Counted from the first letter of the stretch, positions 25,341-33,203 are shown. The stretch is DNA of 64,000 nt from an uncultured Collinsella sp. (GCA_900549345.1 UROC01000002.1:1-64000); one strand, 5' to 3'. A program made the numbers and translations. The notes: generated by a model from the sequence alone, not told the origin.

Positions 25341-26351
25341 CTAACTGCTCGCGCGCTGCACGAGCTTGACAGGGACAAGCGTCTCCATCTCGGGTTTCTC
25401 GCCGCGCAGCAGGGCGAGCAGGGCCTGACATCCCTCGTGCGCGAGGCGCTCGGGGAAGCGGCGAATGGTGCTGATCTGCGGCGTCGGGATCTGCGCGTAC
25501 ACGGAATCGTCGAAACCGATGAGGCGGACGTCCTCGGGTACGCGCTTGCCGGCCGCAACGAGCGCCCGCAGCGCACCCACGGCAGCGTGGTCGCTATGGG
25601 CAAAGATGCCGTCGACGGGGCAACCCGTGGAGAGGAAGTCGGTCACGAGTTCCTCAGACTCGATGATGCTCGGCTGCTTGCCCGAGACAAACAGCTGGTA
25701 GTCGCGGCACAGCGGCATCCCATGCGCGGCAAGCGCCCGCTCGTAGCCCATCTGACGCTCGTTTCCGGGGTAGTTGGCCGTAAAACTCGAGATGCTCAGG
25801 ATGTTCTTGCAGCCGCGCTCGATGAGGTGCTCGGTTGCCATGTAGCCGCCGCCGATGTTGTCGGAACCCACGTGCGGGAAACCGAGGTCGTTTTCGGGCG
25901 CGCGGTCGATGCAGACCACGGGAATGCCGTGGGGGACAAATTCGCCGTCGAGCCTGCGCAGGCCGGAGATGCAGATGATGCCATCGGCTTGTTTGCTCGC
26001 AAGCGTGCGGAAGTAATCGCGCTCGCGGGCGGGGTCGTTGGCGCTGTTGCAGACAAAGACCGAGTAGTCCTCGGTGGCGAGCTCGCGTTCCACATGCAGG
26101 GCGATCTTGGAAAAGAAGTCGTTCGAGATGTCCGGCACGATCATGCCGATGGTCCGGGACTGGGCCATGCGGAGGCTCTTCGCCGCCATATTCGTGACGT
26201 AGCCGTATTCCTCGACGGCGGCTTCAACACGCTCGCGGGTGTCTTCGGAAAAACGGCCACTGCCGTTGATGACGTGGGAGACCGTGGCGACGGATACGCC
26301 GGCCGCTGCGGCAATCTGGCGCATGGACGAGCGCTTGCCGGGTGTGGGCAT
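25341..26351 (-). CDS. LacI-family transcriptional regulator
   Basis: A 336-residue LacI/GalR regulator. The HTH is at residues 9-30 (MRQIAAAAGVSVATVSHVIN) with a hinge helix (NMAAKSLRMAQSRTIGMI), followed by a periplasmic-binding-protein-like effector domain (VDGIFAHSDHAAVGALRAL, DVRLIGFDDS). GGAGGCCCC precedes the ATG. It converges with rpiB. Palindromic GTTAAC sites (26376-26389) lie in its own promoter region, and TTAAaCGaTTAA sites lie before the epimerase gene, suggesting autoregulation and control of the sugar pathway. The effector is unknown. Confidence 0.92.
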   Translation of the reverse strand: MPTPGKRSSMRQIAAAAGVSVATVSHVINGSGRFSEDTRERVEAAVEEYGYVTNMAAKSLRMAQSRTIGMIVPDISNDFFSKIALHVERELATEDYSVFVCNSANDPARERDYFRTLASKQADGIICISGLRRLDGEFVPHGIPVVCIDRAPENDLGFPHVGSDNIGGGYMATEHLIERGCKNILSISSFTANYPGNERQMGYERALAAHGMPLCRDYQLFVSGKQPSIIESEELVTDFLSTGCPVDGIFAHSDHAAVGALRALVAAGKRVPEDVRLIGFDDSVYAQIPTPQISTIRRFPERLAHEGCQALLALLRGEKPEMETLVPVKLVQRASS

Positions 26352-26375
26352 GGGGCCTCCTGCTGTTTGCGAGTG

Positions 26376-26389
26376 GTTAACAGGTTAAC
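26376..26389. promoter_or_regulatory. GTTAAC-AG-GTTAAC site upstream of the LacI gene
   Basis: Two GTTAAC palindromes, two bases apart, lie 25 bp before the LacI start codon. They are a plausible autoregulatory operator related to the GGTTAA half-sites at 23773 and 23807. Confidence 0.45.
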
Positions 26390-26565
26390 TGAGATTGTAG
26401 CGCATGCGCGATGCCGCGATGGACTCCATGTGCCCAGCCTATAAACTACGCCGCTGAACAGGCAATATTATCCATATGTAGGACCTGAGTAACAAAACGC
26501 CGCCGTTTGCTCGACGGTATGGGACCGCTTGTCGCCAGCGGATATAAGGGCTCTCAGTCCAATGT

Positions 26566-26581
26566 GGATAAACGTTTAACC
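26566..26581. promoter_or_regulatory. GGATAAACGTTTAACC, candidate LacI-type operator
   Basis: The 10-bp core TAAACGTTTA is a perfect palindrome with central CG and GG/CC flanks, similar to the sites at 23773 and 23807. It lies 250 bp before pyrE and 215 bp from the LacI start, within a 468-bp gap that holds no supported gene. Confidence 0.4.
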
Positions 26582-26717
26582 TACAAAGCGTCAAAACATC
26601 GGCGCTCAATACGTCAAACACGAACCCTCAACGGGGGAGTGGCGTCGAGAGCGCTATGGAGGTGTGCAGAGAACGGTTAAAAACACTCCGGAGAGCGATC
26701 ACATAGAAGCAGGGCAG

Positions 26718-26752
26718 GCACCTCAGCGGCATCGGTTCGCTGAGGTGCTTTC
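26718..26752 (+). terminator. Leader hairpin upstream of pyrE (possible attenuator)
   Basis: GCACCTCAGCG (26718-26728) pairs with CGCTGAGGTGC (26738-26748), followed by TTTC, 68 bp before the pyrE start. It is either the end of an upstream transcript or an attenuator; the T-run is short. Confidence 0.5.
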
Positions 26753-26819
26753 TGGTAAGCTAAGAACCGGATTCACACGCGCCCGTCCAAGCTGGACGCG
26801 CCTATTGGAAGGGAGACCC

Positions 26820-27500
26820 ATGGAGGCTTACAAGCAAGAATTCATCAAGTTCATGGTCGAGTCCGACGTGCTTAAGTTTGGCAGCTTTACGCTCAAGAGC
26901 GGCCGTCAGTCCCCGTTCTTTATGAACGCCGGCGCCTACGTGACGGGCTATCAGCTCAAGAAGCTGGGCGAGTATTACGCCCAGGCCATCCACGATAACT
27001 TTGGCGACGACTTTGACGTGCTGTTTGGGCCGGCCTACAAGGGCATTCCCCTGGCCGTCGTGACCGCGATTGCCTACCACGAGCTGTACGGCAAGGAGGT
27101 CAAGTACTGCTGCGACCGCAAGGAGGCCAAGGACCACGGTGCCGATAAGGGCAACCTGCTGGGTTATGAGCCCAAGGACGGCGACCGCGTGGTCATGGTC
27201 GAGGACGTCACCACCAGCGGCAAGTCCATCGACGAGACCTATCCCAAGGTTAAGGCTGCTGCCGACGTCGAAATCAAGGGCCTGATCGTGTCCCTCAACC
27301 GCATGGAGGTCGGCAAGGGCGGCGTGACCACCGCGCAGAAGGAGATCGAGGCAAAGTACGGTTTCCCCGTCGCGAGCATCGTTTCCATGGCCGAGGTCGT
27401 CGAGACCCTCTACAACCACGAGATCGACGGCAAGGTCGTCATCGACGACGAGCTCAAGACCGCTATCGACGCCTACTACGAGCAGTACGGAGCTCGTTAG
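26820..27500 (+). CDS. pyrE: Orotate phosphoribosyltransferase
   Basis: A 226-residue OPRTase, which joins orotate to PRPP to give OMP in pyrimidine synthesis. The PRPP-binding motif is RVVMVEDVTTSGKSIDE (residues ~121-137). The flexible-loop region EAKDHGADKGNLLG and the N-terminal FGSFTLKSGRQSPFFMN are typical. GGAAGGGAGACCC precedes the ATG. It stands alone here, away from other pyr genes, with a hairpin in its leader and two structured repeats right after the stop. The start agrees with family length. Confidence 0.95.
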   Translation: MEAYKQEFIKFMVESDVLKFGSFTLKSGRQSPFFMNAGAYVTGYQLKKLGEYYAQAIHDNFGDDFDVLFGPAYKGIPLAVVTAIAYHELYGKEVKYCCDRKEAKDHGADKGNLLGYEPKDGDRVVMVEDVTTSGKSIDETYPKVKAAADVEIKGLIVSLNRMEVGKGGVTTAQKEIEAKYGFPVASIVSMAEVVETLYNHEIDGKVVIDDELKTAIDAYYEQYGAR

Positions 27501-27527
27501 TTACGGCGTTTTACCAAACGCCGTAAC
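27500..27527. repeat. 28-bp palindrome, copy A of a covarying pair
   Basis: GTTACGGCGTTT (27500-27511) and AAACGCCGTAAC (27516-27527) form a perfect 12-bp stem with loop TACC, overlapping the last base of the pyrE stop codon. The palindrome at 39430-39457 is the same sequence in the other orientation, with GC exchanged for CG in both arms at once. It may help end the pyrE transcript. Confidence 0.8.
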
Positions 27528-27540
27528 TGCTCGACGCTGC

Positions 27541-27639
27541 AAACCCGCCAGAGCGGCAATCTGCCTTTCAACTTCGGCGGCATGATCGAAAGATCAATGC
27601 CGCCTCGTTTCAAGGCACCTTGCTCGCTCTGGCGGGTTT
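27541..27639. repeat. 99-nt long hairpin downstream of pyrE
   Basis: AAACCCGCCAGAGCG (27541-27555) is an exact inverted copy of 27625-27639. Inside is a second hairpin, GGCGGCATgATC-gaaa-GATCaATGCCGCC. A middle portion (TGCCTTTC against CAAGGCA) may pair too. A T-run (GGGTTTT) follows the right arm. It could be a large terminator or a structured repeat. The IS element starts eight bases later. Confidence 0.7.
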
Positions 27640-27660
27640 TCGCTCATATGACCCAATCCG

Positions 27661-27922
27661 CTGTCAAGAGCCACAATGGCCCCGCCGACCGCTTGCAATC
27701 GGTCGGCGGGGCCTGCCGTTAACCCGTCCCGGTCCGCCCCCGGCATGTCATCGACGCCTTCGGCTCAGTCTCATATCCGCGGATACCGTTCTGTCGGCCC
27801 GCACTCCATTCCTTCGGCGGGGTTCCCCAAGTCTGTCGGGGCGCATGCGGAGGGCTCCGCGCGCACAGCGAAATAGGGGGTATCCCCGAAGGCCGCCCGG
27901 CTCGCCGGGACGGGGGCTATGT
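27661..27922 (-). ncRNA. Candidate bridge/seeker RNA region of the IS element
   Basis: The 262-bp stretch between transposase stop and left inverted repeat has no ORF worth keeping but is rich in stems. These include a perfect 14-bp hairpin (GGCCCCGCCGACCG against its complement, 27679-27712), the palindrome ATCCGCGGAT (27775-27784), and GC-rich pairs near 27890-27915. Position and size fit the guide RNA described for IS1111-type elements. The RNA ends and its target-binding loops cannot be told by eye. Confidence 0.5.
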
Positions 27923-29044
27923 CTATTCCGCGCCCTCCCGGCACATCGTGCCGAGGGCCCACAGCCACCTCACGAGCTCGGCCGCGGTGGCCGCGTTGGC
28001 CTTCGCCGCGGGCATGCCGCGGGCGAGCATCTCCTCGCGCCGCCGCAGGAGCCGCTCGGACCCCTTCCTCCCGTGCATCCTTATCTCGAGGGGCACGCCC
28101 GTGTCCCTCGGCATGAGCTTCGGCTGGTGCCGTGCCGCGGCGTAGCACCATGAACCCTCAACGGCCAGCTTCCTCACGAGCGCGTTGCCCGCGCCGCTGA
28201 CGCCTCCGAGCCGCACGGAGTCGCCACTCGACCTCTGGCTCGGCGCGAGGCCGAAGTAGGCCGTGACCTGCCTTCCGGAACGGAACCTCGTGAAGTCGCC
28301 GACCTCGGCCGAGAAGGCTGCGGCCAGCGCGAAGGCGCAGCCCTTGATCGACTGGAGGGCGGCCGCCTCCGCGGCGATCGGGCTGGCATCCACGGCCGCC
28401 CTGTACTCGGAGAGCAGGTCCGCCCGGGCCTCCGCCGCGGCCTCGACCTCGTTCCTCAGGGCGGCGAGCGTCCGAACCCCGCCGTCGTCCTCCGGCCTGA
28501 CCTTGTCGAGCCACCTCAGGAAGTCGTAGGTCCAGTACTTCCTCGGGTTGCCGGCGGGCGTGGTGCCGCCGTAGGCGAACCCTCGCTTTGCGAGGAAGGC
28601 GAGCAGCCGCTGCTTGGCGGTCGCCAGGCGCGCGGTCGCCCCGTCGTAGGCGCCGGCGAGGTCCCTGATGCCCTCGACCTCGGGGGAGGGGACCCATACG
28701 GGGGAGATGTCGTGGGCGAGTATCGCCTTGGCCATCCTGGCGGCGTCGTTCCTGTCGTTCTTGGAGGCCGAGTCGGCGGCCGACCTGGGGATCTTCGAGA
28801 CCGCGGCGACGACGCACTCGACGCCGAGCCCGGCGAGCTCCCTTTGCGGGGCGAAGCCGAGGTAGCCGCTCTCGTAGGCCGCGAGCGACGGCCCGGGGAA
28901 CCCATCCATCCACCCGGCGATCTCGCCCCAGGGGTTGCCGGGGAACCTCCTCGTCACGGCCTCGCCGGTGTCCGCGTCGAGGGCGCAGACGGTGGTCGAC
29001 CTCAGGTGGACGTCCATCCCGAACGCGGTAGAATACTTTGGCAT
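27923..29044 (-). CDS. IS110-family transposase (DEDD recombinase)
   Basis: A 373-residue transposase. The N-terminal RuvC-like domain has the DEDD set: Asp11 (FGMDVH), Glu58 (AYESG), Asp97 and Asp100 (KNDRNDAARMA). A coiled-coil region precedes the C-terminal Transposase_20 domain (LQSIKGCAFALAAAF, FGLAPSQRSSGDSVRLGG), which carries the catalytic serine. GGGAGGCTCCC precedes the ATG. The reading frame is full length with no disruption, so the element could be active. It should cut and rejoin DNA with a guide RNA encoded in the same element. Confidence 0.93.
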   Translation of the reverse strand: MPKYSTAFGMDVHLRSTTVCALDADTGEAVTRRFPGNPWGEIAGWMDGFPGPSLAAYESGYLGFAPQRELAGLGVECVVAAVSKIPRSAADSASKNDRNDAARMAKAILAHDISPVWVPSPEVEGIRDLAGAYDGATARLATAKQRLLAFLAKRGFAYGGTTPAGNPRKYWTYDFLRWLDKVRPEDDGGVRTLAALRNEVEAAAEARADLLSEYRAAVDASPIAAEAAALQSIKGCAFALAAAFSAEVGDFTRFRSGRQVTAYFGLAPSQRSSGDSVRLGGVSGAGNALVRKLAVEGSWCYAAARHQPKLMPRDTGVPLEIRMHGRKGSERLLRRREEMLARGMPAAKANAATAAELVRWLWALGTMCREGAE

Positions 29045-29212
29045 GGGAGCCTCCCAACCTCGTTGCGGCGCGGCTGCGCCTATGGCACTTCAACATCATT
29101 GTCGCAGCCCCGACCCGCGGTCACGAGCGGGGGCTCCTATCTTTTTAGTGCCCTCGGATTGGGTCATAGTGTCTGTCTTTGCCAATACATCGGCGTTGCC
29201 TTGGCCGTCAAT

Positions 29213-29239
29213 AGTCATTGGGGACGTTCTTAAACGACT
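29213..29239. repeat. REP-like 27-bp unit, diverged copy
   Basis: AGTCATTGGGGACGTTCTTA continues to AACGACT. It keeps the GGGGACGT core of the 4475 unit, but both outer arms have changed (ACTCATT to AGTCATT, AATGAGT to AACGACT) so that they still pair with one G-U. It lies in the 303-bp gap between the IS and the exporter gene. Confidence 0.7.
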
Positions 29240-29347
29240 ACCCAACGGCTATTGAGCACATGGCTCGCATGGCAGCCGTCTCTTTTATGTTTCCTTTAGC
29301 CGTTGCTGCCTAGGATGGGGGTTAGTCGGTAGGAAGGGAGCGTCTAT

Positions 29348-30916
29348 ATGGACGACGCGAGCGAGCGTGCAATCGAAGAGGACATGCTCGATCAGTTCAA
29401 TTACTTTGACGATGAGGATGAGGAGCTAATCGATCGTCGCGAGCCGGCATCGCTTGACTCATTTGATCTGGTCGATGAAGAGACTGATGAGGTTGAGGAC
29501 GAATCAACGGAGCCCCCACAGTCTTCGCGCCTTGACTCGCTGCTTTCGAGAGCCCCCATGCACCACGGTGTTCGTGCCGGCGCACTCCATATGAAAACTG
29601 ACTGGCACCAGATCGTGACGGCAGGCGATGAGCTTGCCGTCGATGCGCCGCTCACCGATAAGTCATCCATCATCTGCCGCACCGGTATGCTTATGCTCGC
29701 GAGCGGAACAGGCGCCTGGCGCGTGCGCGATACCATGAATCGTGTTGCCGCTGTACTCGGCGTCACGATTCACGTCGACCTGAGTCTTCTGTCGTTTGAG
29801 TGCACCTGCATCGAAGACGGCCACTGCTTTAACGAGGTTGTCAGCCTGCCCACGACGGGGGTCAATACTCATCGCATTTGGATGATGGAGAGCTTCTTAA
29901 AGGAAATCGAGACATATGGCCGCCGGTTTACCGTGCACGAATACCACGAGATGCTCAAGACCGTTGAGAGCTCAAAGCCCGATTACGCTCCCTGGCAACA
30001 GGGCCTTGCGGCAGCCTGTGCTTGCGGCGCCTTCGTCTTTTTGCTCGGCGGCGGCCCTATCGAGATGGCCTGTGCATTCGTAGGCGCTGGTGTCGGCAAC
30101 TTTGCTCGCTCCCATATTCTCAAGCAGGGCCTTGGCCAGTTTAGCGCGCTGACGATCGGCGTTGCGCTCGCTTGCGTTTCGTATCTGCTGGCATTGCTCG
30201 GCCTTGGCCAGGTCGTACCGGGGGCAATGTCGCACCAAGAAGGCTATATCGGCGCCATGCTCTTTGTGATTCCCGGCTTTCCCCTCATTACGGCAGGCCT
30301 CGACATCGCTAAGCTCGACATGCGAAGCGGCATCGAGCGTCTATCGTATGCTGTGTCAATTATTGTGATGGCGACCCTCGTAGGCTGGATGGTTGCCGAA
30401 TGTGTGGGGCTGGCGCCGGATGACTTCGCCCCGCTCGGCCTCTCACCGTTGGCTCTTACGCTCTTGCGCATACTGATGAGCTTCGTTGGCGTATTCGGCT
30501 TCTCGGTGATGTTCAACAGCCCGGTAAAGATGGCCGCGGCAGCCGGTCTGATCGGCGCCGTGTCCAATACCCTGCGTCTGACCCTTGTCGAAGCGCCGAC
30601 GATGCTTCCCTTCCTGGGCCTCAGCGCGGGAATGCCTCCCGAGGCAGCAGCGTTTATCGGCGCGCTGGTATCGGGACTGCTCGCGAGCTTAGCCGAAATC
30701 AAGCTCACCTACCCACGCATCGCCCTCACGGTGCCGTCGATTGTCATTATGGTGCCGGGCTTGTATCTGTATCGCTCGATGTATTACATGTGCACCTTCG
30801 ACACGGTCAATATGCTCGGCTGGTTTGTGCGTGCAGTGCTCATCGTGGCGTTTCTGCCCGTTGGCCTGGGCGTGGCGAGAACCCTTACCGACCCTCGCTG
30901 GCGCCACACCAGCTAA
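29348..30916 (+). CDS. thrE: Threonine/serine exporter family protein
   Basis: A 522-residue ThrE-family protein (DUF1212 plus DUF3815). A very acidic ~60-residue N-terminus precedes the cytoplasmic domain (LMLASGTGAWRVRDTMNRVA, ASGTG.. motif). About ten membrane helices follow, with the family signature MLFVIPGFPLITAGLDIAKLD in the middle. The long N-terminal acidic extension is unusual. GGAAGGGAGCGTCTAT precedes the ATG. The family exports small neutral amino acids by proton motive force. A REP-like hairpin overlaps its stop codon. Confidence 0.88.
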   Translation: MDDASERAIEEDMLDQFNYFDDEDEELIDRREPASLDSFDLVDEETDEVEDESTEPPQSSRLDSLLSRAPMHHGVRAGALHMKTDWHQIVTAGDELAVDAPLTDKSSIICRTGMLMLASGTGAWRVRDTMNRVAAVLGVTIHVDLSLLSFECTCIEDGHCFNEVVSLPTTGVNTHRIWMMESFLKEIETYGRRFTVHEYHEMLKTVESSKPDYAPWQQGLAAACACGAFVFLLGGGPIEMACAFVGAGVGNFARSHILKQGLGQFSALTIGVALACVSYLLALLGLGQVVPGAMSHQEGYIGAMLFVIPGFPLITAGLDIAKLDMRSGIERLSYAVSIIVMATLVGWMVAECVGLAPDDFAPLGLSPLALTLLRILMSFVGVFGFSVMFNSPVKMAAAAGLIGAVSNTLRLTLVEAPTMLPFLGLSAGMPPEAAAFIGALVSGLLASLAEIKLTYPRIALTVPSIVIMVPGLYLYRSMYYMCTFDTVNMLGWFVRAVLIVAFLPVGLGVARTLTDPRWRHTS

Positions 30917-30950
30917 TTGGCGCAAGGAGGACAGGTTGCTTTGCACCAAT
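30916..30950. repeat. REP-like hairpin at the thrE / DUF2974 junction
   Basis: ATTGGCGCAA and TTGCACCAAT (9 of 10 paired) enclose GGAGGACAGGTTGCT. The right part matches the unit at 32131-32161 on the other side of the DUF2974 gene, in the same orientation. It may also end both converging transcripts. Confidence 0.75.
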
Positions 30951-30952
30951 GG

Positions 30953-32113
30953 CTAGCGCAGGAGCTCGGACTGCCAAGCCTCGAGCTGTTCTGCCAAGCT
31001 CTTGCCGGCAGCGGGCATGTCGATCTGGGGACGTTTGGGCAGAAGCGCACACTTAAGAATCGCAACGATGGTCTGCGAGACAAAGCGTCGCGTATCCTCG
31101 TCAAAGCCTTGCGCAGCCTGGAGCATCACGGGCAGGCTCTCGCGCAGATTCCCGGCGATATCCGCAAACCGCTCAGCACCCGTAGCCTCAAACACGGAGA
31201 ACAATGCATCCACAAAACGCTCGCGCTCGGCAGGCCCCACTGCAAGCAGCATCTCGCGAATGGAGCCATCAACGTATCGAGCACCGGCGGACAGGCGCTC
31301 ACAGTACACGAAGTCACGACCATCAACCACCCAGCTAAAGGGATTGTGCTGCAGCAGGCTGAACTCGGTGCTCTCAACGATGGCATAGTCCTCCTGCGTC
31401 TCAAACATCATGCCAAAGATCGACGACCGAGGTAGCGTCTTGTCGATTCGACCGGAAAGATCGGCAAAGGCGTTGCCGTTCAGAAACTCCTCGACGAAGC
31501 CCGGACTATCATGGGAATACACCCGTTCGATTCGCTCACGGGCAACATCGGAGCACATCGTCGCACCGTACACCGCAAGGTTTCCACCCTTGGAATGACC
31601 TCCGCACAAAAGCGGCCCGTCAATCGCATCCGCCGCCTCGTCCACATAACGCACCGCGGATTCCTGGGCCGGCACAGGACACCGGAATGCCATGTTAAAG
31701 TCCTCTTTCCAGCCCACAATCGTGCTGTCGGTCCCCCGGAAGGAAAGATAACTAAACCCCGCCGGAAACCGGAACGCCATGGCTGCAAACTGCTCTGTCG
31801 CCACCACATCGCTCACGGCACGATAGCCGCAAACGTGCACGCCACGGTAGCGAGGGCTTGCTGCCACGGCCTCCAACAAGGCCCTGCTCCCCTCTGGGTC
31901 CCACAGGTCGCCAATCATGTCCCAGTAGCACTCGGCACGCAGCAGCTCGCGTACGTCTAGGCCCTGCCAGTTCGTCAGCTCCGCCATATCACCCGGCAAA
32001 CGCAAATAGGACAACCACGCAAAGACCAGGCTATCCACCGCGCAGAACGGCCGTTCCTCAAACGGGTCAAACGCCGTCTGGGCATAGGTCAAAAAATTAG
32101 GCGAATCCGACAT
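30953..32113 (-). CDS. DUF2974-family alpha/beta hydrolase
   Basis: A 386-residue protein of the DUF2974 (Mbeg1-like) family, related to lipases. The nucleophile elbow is GGHSKGGNLAVYG near residue 172, preceded by YLSFRGTDSTIVGWKEDFNM and followed by YSHDSPGFVEEFL. This arrangement predicts a Ser-Asp-His esterase acting in the cytoplasm, as no signal peptide is present. No strong ribosome site is visible (GGGAGGGCC before the ATG is acceptable). Direct REP-like repeats flank the gene on both sides. The natural substrate of the family is not established. Confidence 0.85.
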   Translation of the reverse strand: MSDSPNFLTYAQTAFDPFEERPFCAVDSLVFAWLSYLRLPGDMAELTNWQGLDVRELLRAECYWDMIGDLWDPEGSRALLEAVAASPRYRGVHVCGYRAVSDVVATEQFAAMAFRFPAGFSYLSFRGTDSTIVGWKEDFNMAFRCPVPAQESAVRYVDEAADAIDGPLLCGGHSKGGNLAVYGATMCSDVARERIERVYSHDSPGFVEEFLNGNAFADLSGRIDKTLPRSSIFGMMFETQEDYAIVESTEFSLLQHNPFSWVVDGRDFVYCERLSAGARYVDGSIREMLLAVGPAERERFVDALFSVFEATGAERFADIAGNLRESLPVMLQAAQGFDEDTRRFVSQTIVAILKCALLPKRPQIDMPAAGKSLAEQLEAWQSELLR

Positions 32114-32130
32114 GGCCCTCCCGTCAACTA

Positions 32131-32161
32131 TGGTGCATTGGGGTCAGGTTACTTTGCACCA
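32131..32161. repeat. REP-like hairpin upstream of the DUF2974 gene
   Basis: TGGTGCA and TGCACCA arms enclose TTGGGGTCAGGTTACTT. It is a direct-orientation relative of 30916-30950. It lies between the DUF2974 start and the ldh terminator. Confidence 0.75.
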
Positions 32162-32203
32162 AAAAGGCGCCCGGGCCGTGTGGGCTCGGACGCCTTCATT
32201 GTA
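32162..32203 (-). terminator. Rho-independent terminator of ldh
   Basis: On the minus strand AAGGCG-tCCG-aGCC pairs with GGC-cCGG-gCGCCTT, followed by TTTTTGG, 25 nt after the ldh stop. Confidence 0.8.
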
Positions 32204-32227
32204 GCTTTTCGCTTTAGCGAGCTTGAT

Positions 32228-33178
32228 TTAGCAGGAGAAGTCGACGCTGTCGATGATGTCCTTGAGGGCCTTGGCGGAGGCGGTGAGCTCGTGCTGCTCG
32301 TCATCGTTCAGCGGCACGGGGACGCGGCAGACAACGCCGTCGCGGCCAACGACGGTCGGCATGGAGATGGCAAGATCGGACAGGCCGTACTCGCCCACCA
32401 TGAGCGAGGAAACGGGCAGAACGGTCTGCTCGTCACGCATGACGGCAGTGCAGATGCGTTTGACGGCCATGGCGACGCCATAGTAGGTGGCGTGCTTCTT
32501 CTCGATGATGGTGTAGGCGGAGTTCTTGACGTCCTCGGCGATGCGCTTCTCGGCAGCCTCATGCTCCAGATGACCGTGAAGCTCGCAGAAGGTGTTCAGC
32601 GGAACGCCGGCAACCTGAGCGCTGGACCAAGCGACAAACTCGGAATCGCCGTGCTCACCCATGACATAAGCCTGGACATCGCGCGGGTCGACCTCGACAT
32701 GGGCACCAAGCATCTGCTGCAGACGGCCGGTGTCGAGCACGGTACCGGAACCGATGACGTGGCCCTCGGGCAGGCCGGACATCTTGATGGCGGCGTAGGT
32801 CAGAACATCGACCGGGTTGGAGACGATGAGCAGAATGCCGTCGAAGCCGGACTTCTTAATCTCGGGGATAATGGACTTAAAGATGCTGACGTTCTTGTTG
32901 ACCAGGTCCAGGCGAGTCTCACCGGGCTTCTGGGCAGCGCCAGCGGTGACGACGATCATGGCGGCGTCGGCGACATCGGAATAATCGCCGGCGTAGATCT
33001 TCATCGGCTCGGCAAACGTCATGCCGTGCGCGATATCCAGGGCCTCACCCTCGGCGCGGTTCTTGTCCACGTCGATGAGGACCATCTCGGAGAACAGACC
33101 ACTCTGCATCAGCGCGAACGCCGAAGACGAACCAACGAAACCGCAGCCGACAATAGCGACCTTCTTCTCGTTAACCAT
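32228..33178 (-). CDS. ldh: L-lactate dehydrogenase
   Basis: A 316-residue NAD-dependent L-lactate dehydrogenase. The Rossmann motif is VAIVGCGFVGSSSAFALMQ. The DIAHGM segment, the Arg of the LDLVNKNVSI region, and the catalytic His in MGEHGDSEFVAW are all present, with LDH-type rather than malate-type surroundings. It reduces pyruvate to lactate and regenerates NAD+ in fermentation. The ATG at 33178 follows GGGAGTTTCTA. A GC-rich hairpin (33204-33236) lies just upstream, and a terminator follows. Confidence 0.92.
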   Translation of the reverse strand: MVNEKKVAIVGCGFVGSSSAFALMQSGLFSEMVLIDVDKNRAEGEALDIAHGMTFAEPMKIYAGDYSDVADAAMIVVTAGAAQKPGETRLDLVNKNVSIFKSIIPEIKKSGFDGILLIVSNPVDVLTYAAIKMSGLPEGHVIGSGTVLDTGRLQQMLGAHVEVDPRDVQAYVMGEHGDSEFVAWSSAQVAGVPLNTFCELHGHLEHEAAEKRIAEDVKNSAYTIIEKKHATYYGVAMAVKRICTAVMRDEQTVLPVSSLMVGEYGLSDLAISMPTVVGRDGVVCRVPVPLNDDEQHELTASAKALKDIIDSVDFSC

Positions 33179-33203
33179 TAGAAACTCCCATCTCTCTCCA
33201 CAA

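Larger units (their letters stand above)
27648..29167 (-). mobile_element. IS110-family (IS1111-like) insertion sequence, apparently intact
   Basis: A 1,520-bp element bounded by exact 13-bp inverted repeats: ATGACCCAATCCG (27648-27660) and CGGATTGGGTCAT (29155-29167). It holds one transposase gene on the minus strand. Its GC content and codon use are higher than its surroundings. The non-coding stretch after the transposase is 262 bp, against about 110 bp before it. Subterminal inverted repeats plus a long 3' non-coding region match the IS1111 subgroup, whose guide (bridge/seeker) RNA is encoded there. A perfect 14-bp hairpin lies at 27679-27712, and TTGACA reads outward at 27667-27662. Exact outer ends may extend a few bases past the repeats. 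Confidence 0.85.

Noticed and set aside
27923..29044. Serine or tyrosine recombinase/integrase identity for the mobile gene
   Set aside because: The DEDD residues and Transposase_20 region identify IS110 family; no tyrosine-recombinase RHRY pattern is present.
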